Assembly (NCBI GenBank): GCA_900547765.1
Contig: URIA01000003.1
Span: 1-64,000, forward strand
From: an uncultured Collinsella sp.
GTDB lineage: Bacteria; Actinomycetota; Coriobacteriia; Coriobacteriales; Coriobacteriaceae
DNA length: 64,000 nucleotides
Direction: 5' to 3'
In this document: positions 59,491 through 64,000 of the stretch, piece after piece
How the letters are laid out: each line of letters opens with the position of its first letter
Numbering within the stretch: position 1 is the first letter of the stretch
Translations under genes and position numbers: made by a program
Notes under the pieces: generated by a model
What the model saw: the letters and a program-made list of their open reading frames with translations, nothing else
The model's database searches: none
Told to the model about the DNA's origin: nothing

Positions 59491-60474
59491 ATGGCCCAAT
59501 ACGCTGCCAACGAAATCGAAAACTTGCCCGATAGCCCAGTAGCCCGTGAGGATTTGGGCGCGGGCGGTATTCCCCGGGGCGCCGGCGCACGCTCTCCGCT
59601 GTTCTGGAAGGTTCTGCTCCTTTCGGTGGCGGTCATCTGGGGCTACTCCTTTACCACTATGAAGGACGCACTCGGCACCATTCCGGTGTTCGCGCTGCTC
59701 TATGTACGTTTTCTGCCCGCAGCGTTGGTCATGTTTGCCGTCTTCCACAAGCGCATCATCGCGCACCTCAACGCTCGCAACCTGATCGTTGGCCTGAGTA
59801 TGGGCGTGCTCATGTGGGCGGCCTATGCGTTGCAGACGGTCGGTCTGGCACATACTACGGCGGGCAAGAATGCTTTTTTGACGGGCACGTATTGCATCCT
59901 TGTACCGTTCGCGAGCTATTTTCTGAGCGGCGAAAAACTCACCCGTTATAACCTGGGCGCGGCGCTGCTGTGCTTGGCGGGCATTGGTTTGGTGGCGCTC
60001 GATAGCGTTGAATTCAACATCGGTGACGTCATTACGCTGGCGGGTGCGGCCTTTTTCGCCATCCAGATGGCGGTGACTGCCAAGTACGGTCGCAAAATGG
60101 ACATTAACGTCATCACGTTTTGGATGTTTGTGGGCAACGGCGTGCTGAGCCTGGCAACGTCGCTGCTATTCGAGACCCAAGCGCCTCTGTCCGTTTGGAC
60201 GCCGAGCTTTATCAGTGCGATGGCGTTTCTCTCGGTGGGCTGCACATGCGCGGCTCTGCTCATCCAAAACGTCGGCCTGGCGCATGTCCCGGCCTCGACG
60301 GGCTCGCTGCTCCTTTCGATGGAGTCGCCTTCGGGTGTGCTGTTCTCGGTGCTGCTGATGGGGGAGGCGCTCACCTCGCGCCTGCTCGCCGGCTTCGCGC
60401 TCATCTTCCTGTCGATTATCTTGAGCGAGACTCACTTCGATTTTTTGCGTCGAAAGCCGCGCCCGCAATTGTAA
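59491..60474 (+). CDS. EamA/DMT-family transporter
   Basis: 327 residues with ten membrane helices in two repeats, after a hydrophilic N-terminus of about 40 residues. Signatures are SVAVIWGYSFTTMKDALG near helix 1, YVRFLPAALV, TAGKNAFLTGTYCILVPFASYFLSGEKLT, and ASTGSLLLSMESPSGVLFSVLLMGEALTSRLLAGFALIF. Likely exports small metabolites or amino acids; substrate unknown. The ATG is 6 bases after AGGATG. It ends before a terminator at 60487. Confidence 0.9.
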   Translation: MAQYAANEIENLPDSPVAREDLGAGGIPRGAGARSPLFWKVLLLSVAVIWGYSFTTMKDALGTIPVFALLYVRFLPAALVMFAVFHKRIIAHLNARNLIVGLSMGVLMWAAYALQTVGLAHTTAGKNAFLTGTYCILVPFASYFLSGEKLTRYNLGAALLCLAGIGLVALDSVEFNIGDVITLAGAAFFAIQMAVTAKYGRKMDINVITFWMFVGNGVLSLATSLLFETQAPLSVWTPSFISAMAFLSVGCTCAALLIQNVGLAHVPASTGSLLLSMESPSGVLFSVLLMGEALTSRLLAGFALIFLSIILSETHFDFLRRKPRPQL

Positions 60475-60486
60475 ACAACTTGTTGC

Positions 60487-60512
60487 GCCGCCCTCCTGGG
60501 GCGGCATTTTTT
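60487..60512 (+). terminator. Terminator of the DMT gene
   Basis: GCCGCCC/GGGCGGC stem (60487-60493 with 60499-60505), then ATTTTTT. Confidence 0.88.
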
Positions 60513-60590
60513 ATGCCTCGCCCTTAAAGTAGTACCTTGCACTTTACGCTATCAAAGTGCTTGCTGCAAAAACGATACTGGAGGGCATCT

Positions 60591-61886
60591 ATGGCACCAG
60601 CTTTGTCCGATCTTCAACCGCAATCAGCGCCCAAGGCCACCGCAGCGGCGCAGACCGCTATCGGTGACGGTCTTGTTGCAGAAGCTCAGGCTTTTGCAGA
60701 CGAGCTCGCTGCGTGGCGACACGATCTCCACCAGATGCCCGAGCTGGGTAATAGCCTCCCACAGACCTCTGCGTATATCCAAGCGCGCCTGACCGAGATG
60801 GACATCCCATTTGCCACGCTCGTCGATGGTTCCTGCGTTGTGGGCCTTGTCGGCGCCGGTGCCGCCGCGGCCCAGGGCAATGGCGTCTGCACGGACGAAC
60901 AAGCCGGTACGGTCATCATGCTGCGTGGCGACATGGATGCCTTGCCCGTTGCCGAGGAATCCGGCGAGCCCTTTGCATCCACCAACGGCTGCATGCACGC
61001 TTGCGGTCACGATATGCACGCGACGGCGCTGCTTGGTGCGGCTCGTATGCTCAAAGCGCGCGAGGCAGAGCTTGTTGATGCCAACGCCACGGTTAAGTTG
61101 CTGTTCCAGCCGGGCGAGGAAACCTTTGAGGGTGCCCGCGCCGCCATCGCCGACGGTCTGCTACGGAACCCGCGTCCTCAGGTCGCCTTTGCCATGCATG
61201 TCAATAGCCAGTCGCCGCTTGGCCTGGTGCTTTACGGCAGTCCGGCGCTCTCGGGCGTGTACGGTTTCCGCGTCACGCTGCAGGGCAAGGGCGGTCATGG
61301 CTCGAGCCCCGAGATCTGCATCGACCCCATTACGGCGGGTGTGCACGTGCATCTGGCACTTCAGGAGCTCATCTCCCGCGAGGTGCCGGCGGCCAAGGAG
61401 GTCGCGCTTACCGTTGGCAAGTTCGCCGGCGGTCAGGCCGCAAATGTCATCCCCGACACTTGTGTGCTCGAGGGAACGCTGCGTGGCTTCGACGTCGAGC
61501 TCATGGAGCACCTCAAGACCCGCATCGCCGAGGTCGTCAAAGGTGTTGCCACGACCTATCGCACGCCGGCGACTATCGAGACGCTCTCGGATGTTCCCCC
61601 GCTCGTACTCGATGACGACATGACCCAGGCGTCGCTTGGCTACGTGGGCGTGGTGCTGCCCAAGGCCGCCTTCCTGCCGCTGTTCCACGCCATGGCGAGC
61701 GAGGACTTCGCGCTGATCTCGAGCGAGATCCCGAGTGCGTACTTTACCGTGGGCGCAGCTGTGACCGATACGGACGAGCATTTTGCCCAGCACCATCCCA
61801 AGGCACGTTTTAACGATGCCGAGCTGCCGCTCGGTGCTGCGGCCTATACCGCCGTCGCTTTGGGCTATATCGCCGACCACCGGTAG
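60591..61886 (+). CDS. M20-family amidohydrolase/peptidase
   Basis: 431 residues, cytoplasmic. M20D (hippurate hydrolase-like) features: WRHDLHQMPELG, MLRGDMDALPVAEESGEPFAS, the metal site CMHACGHDMHATALLGAA, FQPGEETFEGA, AMHV, the lid domain with GKGGHGSSPEICIDP, and the closing HAMASEDFAL. The ATG at 60591 follows GGAGGG; the upstream ATG at 60537 has no ribosome site. It may hydrolyse N-acyl amino acids. A terminator lies at 61913. Confidence 0.92.
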   Translation: MAPALSDLQPQSAPKATAAAQTAIGDGLVAEAQAFADELAAWRHDLHQMPELGNSLPQTSAYIQARLTEMDIPFATLVDGSCVVGLVGAGAAAAQGNGVCTDEQAGTVIMLRGDMDALPVAEESGEPFASTNGCMHACGHDMHATALLGAARMLKAREAELVDANATVKLLFQPGEETFEGARAAIADGLLRNPRPQVAFAMHVNSQSPLGLVLYGSPALSGVYGFRVTLQGKGGHGSSPEICIDPITAGVHVHLALQELISREVPAAKEVALTVGKFAGGQAANVIPDTCVLEGTLRGFDVELMEHLKTRIAEVVKGVATTYRTPATIETLSDVPPLVLDDDMTQASLGYVGVVLPKAAFLPLFHAMASEDFALISSEIPSAYFTVGAAVTDTDEHFAQHHPKARFNDAELPLGAAAYTAVALGYIADHR

Positions 61887-61912
61887 CATCCAACCTTGCC
61901 TTTCAAGCCTGC

Positions 61913-61944
61913 GGGCATGGCCATAAGGCCTATGCCCTTGTCTT
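61913..61944 (+). terminator. Terminator of the M20 gene
   Basis: GGGCAT-G-GCC pairs with GGCC-T-ATGCCC across ATAA (61913-61937), followed by TTGTCTTT. Confidence 0.75.
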
Positions 61945-62009
61945 TCAAGGCAATCTTGGGCACTACCGGCGCCCGGCGCCGGCTATTCGTTTGTTAAATA
62001 AGGAGAAGT

Positions 62010-62459
62010 ATGCCCCAGCAGCGTAAGTTCTTCCCCGGCTGGCTCGTGGTGGCCTCCGGCTTCGTGATCATGGCCACGTGCTACACGATTTTCGTCAACT
62101 GCATGAGCCTGTTCCAGCCGCTCATCGTCAGCGACTTGGGAATATCTCTTGCGCAGTACAACATCTCCAATGCGATCTCTACCGTGGTGAGCGTTATCGG
62201 ATCGCTTGTCATTGGCCATGTTGCCGATAAAGTAAGCGGTCGCGTTTTGGGCTCCCTAACCGTTATCGCCACCTCGGCGGTGCTCGCGGGCATGAGCTTT
62301 GTGGGTGAGCTTTGGCAGGTCTATGTGCTCTTTGCCGTCTCGGGCTCCTTTGCGAGCGCCTGGATCGTGTGCCTGGTGTGTTCTGTTGTCATGCTCGTAT
62401 TCCTGCTGGCCTCGGAGCCCATCGCCGCCAAGCTGCGCGCAAGCGTGGCGGGGGAGTAG
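62010..62459 (+). pseudogene. MFS transporter reduced by a large in-frame internal deletion
   Basis: 149 residues where MFS proteins have about 400. Residues 1-112 match a normal MFS N-terminus with three to four membrane helices (PGWLVVASGFVIMATCY, FQPLIVSDLGISLAQYNIS, IGHVADKVSGRVLGSL, then WQVYVLFAVSG). From about residue 113 the sequence jumps to a typical last helix and C-terminus (ASAWIVCLVCSVVMLVFLLASEPIAAKLRA). Helices 4 to 11 are gone, with no frameshift. It has a ribosome site (AAGGAGAAG) and may be translated, but cannot transport by the usual mechanism. Confidence 0.75.
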
Positions 62460-62494
62460 GCGTCCGTCGCTCTTTTCTGTTCGCCCCGTTCTGT

Positions 62495-62558
62495 CCGTGG
62501 CCGCCTTGGAAGCCGAATGGATGCTCGTACCATCATTCGGTTTCCAAGGCGGCCACGG
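62495..62558. repeat. Long perfect hairpin 1 of three before hisS
   Basis: A 17-bp perfect stem (62495-62511 with 62542-62558), a wobble at 62512/62541, then CCGAAT/ATTCGG. It directly follows the MFS remnant by 35 bases. Confidence 0.85.
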
Positions 62559-62577
62559 GCCTACGAAATGATCCCTA

Positions 62578-62623
62578 TTCCTCCGTCCCCAAGGGATCAC
62601 GTGATCCGAAGGGGACGGAGGAA
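62578..62623. repeat. Long perfect hairpin 2 of three before hisS
   Basis: A 13-bp stem (62578-62590 with 62611-62623) wraps the perfect 14-base palindrome GGATCACGTGATCC at 62594-62607. Confidence 0.85.
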
Positions 62624-62632
62624 AACGGATCG

Positions 62633-62704
62633 CAAACAGCGGCGGCGCGTCTGGCCGAACGAGTCCCCATACCCTCGTTCGGTCAGACGCGCCGCCGCTG
62701 TTTG
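62633..62704. repeat. Long perfect hairpin 3 of three before hisS
   Basis: A 21-bp perfect stem (62633-62653 with 62684-62704), one G-T wobble (62654/62683), and 9 more pairs (62655-62663 with 62674-62682) around a 10-base loop. Like hairpin 1, it has the plan long arm, wobble, then CCGAA-type inner arm. Confidence 0.9.
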
Positions 62705-62715
62705 TATTTGTGCCG

Positions 62716-62721
62716 TATAAT
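62716..62721 (+). promoter_or_regulatory. -10 element of the hisS promoter
   Basis: A perfect TATAAT, 43 bases before hisS. The -35 position falls inside hairpin 3 and has no consensus. Confidence 0.55.
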
Positions 62722-62763
62722 GACCGTTACCTATGACGCGATACAAAAGAAAGGTGTTTGCCC

Positions 62764-64000
62764 ATGCAGGCACAGAAGGCGGAGGGAACCCGCGACCTTA
62801 TCGGCGCCGAGATGCGCGCCTGGCAAAAGATGCAGCAGATTGCGGCCGGCGTGTTCGAGCCGTTTGGTTTTAAACCCATCGAGACGCCCGCGATCGAGCA
62901 GGTGGACGTGTTTGTCCACGGTATCGGCCAGTCGACCGACGTCGTGCGCAAGGAAATGTTCCGCGTGTTCAGCGGTGCCAACCTGGAGCGTGTCTTTACC
63001 GAGGGCACCGACATCAAACTCAAGCCCAAGCAGCGCCTGGCGCTTCGCCCCGAGGGCACGGCCGGCGTGGTGCGCGCTGTCGTCGAGAACAATCTGGTGC
63101 CCCAGGGCTCCACGCCGTTTAAGGCGTACTACGCCGAGGCCATGTTCCGCGGCGAGCGTCCCCAGAAGGGCCGCCTGCGCCAGTTCCACCAGGTGGGCAT
63201 CGAGTGGCTCGGCGCTCCCGATCCGGCGGCAGACGCCGAGTGCATCATCATGCTCATGGAGTTTTACAAGCGCCTGGGCTTCGATCTTTCCAAGCTTCGT
63301 CTGCTCATTAACTCGATGGGCGACGCTCAGTGCCGTCCGGCTTACCGCGAGCAGGTCAAGCAGTTTATCCTCGATCACGCCGACGAGATGTGCGATGAGT
63401 GCCGCGAGCGCGCCGAGCTCAACCCGCTGCGCGCCTTCGACTGCAAGAACGACCATTGCCGTGAGATCATGGCCGACGCCCCGCTGATGGGCGACAACCT
63501 GTGCGATGAGTGCCGCGAGCACTACGAGCAAGTCAAGCGCTATCTGGACGCCGCCGGTATCGAGTATGTCGAGGATCCCACCTTGGTGCGCGGCCTGGAC
63601 TACTACACCCGTACTGTCTTTGAGGTCGAGGCCCCTGGCGCCGGCGTCGGCTCCATCGGCGGCGGCGGCCGCTACGATGGCCTCGTCGAGCTCGAGGGCG
63701 GCAAGCCCACGGCAGGCGTCGGCTTCGCCGTCGGTTTTGAGCGCGCCCTGCTGGCCCTGCAGGCCTTTGGCAGCGACCTGGGTGCCGAGGAGGTCCCGTG
63801 CGTCTACGTCGCCAATGCCGGCAAGGAGCTGCGTCAGAACGTCTTTACCATTACGCAGCAGCTTCGCGCCGCAGGGATTGTGACCGAGGCCGACTATCAG
63901 GGCCGTTCGCTCAAGGCCCAGTTTAAGCAGGCCGATAAGGTAGGCGCCAAGCTCATCCTGGTCCTGGGCGGCGACGAGCTTGCCGCCGGCAAGGTCAAGG
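62764..64000 (+). CDS. hisS: Histidine-tRNA ligase, 3' end beyond window
   Basis: The window holds the first 412 codons; no stop is reached. Begins MQAQKAEGTRDLIGAEM. Class II motif 1 around PFGFKPIETPAIEQVDVF, motif 2 (RLALRPEGTAGVVRAV, FRGERPQKGRLRQFHQ), the His-specific RGLDYYTRTVFEVE and motif 3 (GGGGRYDGLVE, GVGFAVGFERALLAL) are all present. The C-terminal anticodon-binding domain is beginning at the edge (VYVANAGKELRQNVF). It carries Cys-rich pairs (MCDECRERAE and LCDECREHYE). ATG lies 7 bases after GGTGTTTG-type sequence, so the ribosome site is weak. Confidence 0.96.
   Translation, partial: MQAQKAEGTRDLIGAEMRAWQKMQQIAAGVFEPFGFKPIETPAIEQVDVFVHGIGQSTDVVRKEMFRVFSGANLERVFTEGTDIKLKPKQRLALRPEGTAGVVRAVVENNLVPQGSTPFKAYYAEAMFRGERPQKGRLRQFHQVGIEWLGAPDPAADAECIIMLMEFYKRLGFDLSKLRLLINSMGDAQCRPAYREQVKQFILDHADEMCDECRERAELNPLRAFDCKNDHCREIMADAPLMGDNLCDECREHYEQVKRYLDAAGIEYVEDPTLVRGLDYYTRTVFEVEAPGAGVGSIGGGGRYDGLVELEGGKPTAGVGFAVGFERALLALQAFGSDLGAEEVPCVYVANAGKELRQNVFTITQQLRAAGIVTEADYQGRSLKAQFKQADKVGAKLILVLGGDELAAGKVK

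Noticed and set aside
62312..63487. 391-codon frame crossing the hairpin cluster and hisS
   Set aside because: It runs through three long palindromes and then out of frame with hisS, whose class II motifs are unmistakable. The protein is low-complexity Ser/Arg/Ala.

Overview
The window is high-GC, gene-dense DNA from a Gram-positive actinobacterium of class Coriobacteriia, most likely Collinsella or a close relative. This assignment is inferred from the GC-rich codon use, the T-box-controlled pheS, the monoderm-type Tad pilus locus without a secretin, the VanRS-like and PhoBR-like two-component systems, and a Wzz/CpsD/CpsB trio of Gram-positive type. It was not tested by any search. No rRNA, CRISPR array, intact prophage or intact insertion sequence was seen.

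Layout. Positions 1-6070 hold an M32 carboxypeptidase (minus strand) and pheS-pheT behind a T-box leader. 6180-9002 is an ECF metal-uptake operon (cbiM-cbiQ-cbiO). 9083-12881 holds a zinc phospholipase C-like protein, a DUF559-like nuclease-fold protein and pyruvate kinase. 13175-17434 has a calcium-type P-type ATPase behind a structured leader, then rsgA. 17525-27277 is a complete-looking Tad/Flp pilus operon: CpaB, TadZ, TadA, TadB, TadC, Flp pilin, several pseudopilins and a TadG-like protein, ending with a DUF192 protein. A toxin-antitoxin-like pair and tRNA-Phe follow. 28380-38092 is mostly housekeeping: a GH5-like protein lacking a catalytic Glu, rsmI, metG, rsmA, a TatD-family gene, tRNA-Leu, an SPFH protein, rlmH, proC, a 57-residue membrane protein and serS. 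38266-41815 holds two proteins of unknown function, tRNA-Arg, and tRNA-Ser with a duplicated 3' end. 41907-48605 groups envelope and phosphate signalling: a D,D-carboxypeptidase, a VanRS-like pair, pstB and a PhoBR-like pair. 48805-50869 is the Wzz/CpsD/CpsB polysaccharide control trio. 50909-59077 has a GNAT gene, htpG and two large YhgE/Pip membrane proteins. 59491-64000 has a DMT exporter, an M20 hydrolase, an internally deleted MFS gene and hisS, which runs off the window.

Working together: four aminoacyl-tRNA synthetases (Phe, Met, Ser, His) and four tRNAs lie here, and the T-box discriminator complement in front of pheS fits the tRNA-Phe at 28010. The Tad genes overlap start-to-stop almost throughout and are probably one transcript. 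The signalling genes are arranged as two sensor pairs beside likely targets.

The most unusual property is the intergenic DNA. Many gaps carry long nested inverted repeats. Some wrap an intrinsic-terminator-like core, some share a conserved apex, and three stand in a row before hisS. A 40-bp repeat lies in inverted orientation on both sides of the YhgE/Pip pair, and a 21-bp direct repeat of the tRNA-Ser 3' end marks a likely integration scar. The leader of the P-type ATPase gene has the marks of a switchable RNA: a sequestered ribosome site, a mutually exclusive alternative helix and a possible kissing loop.
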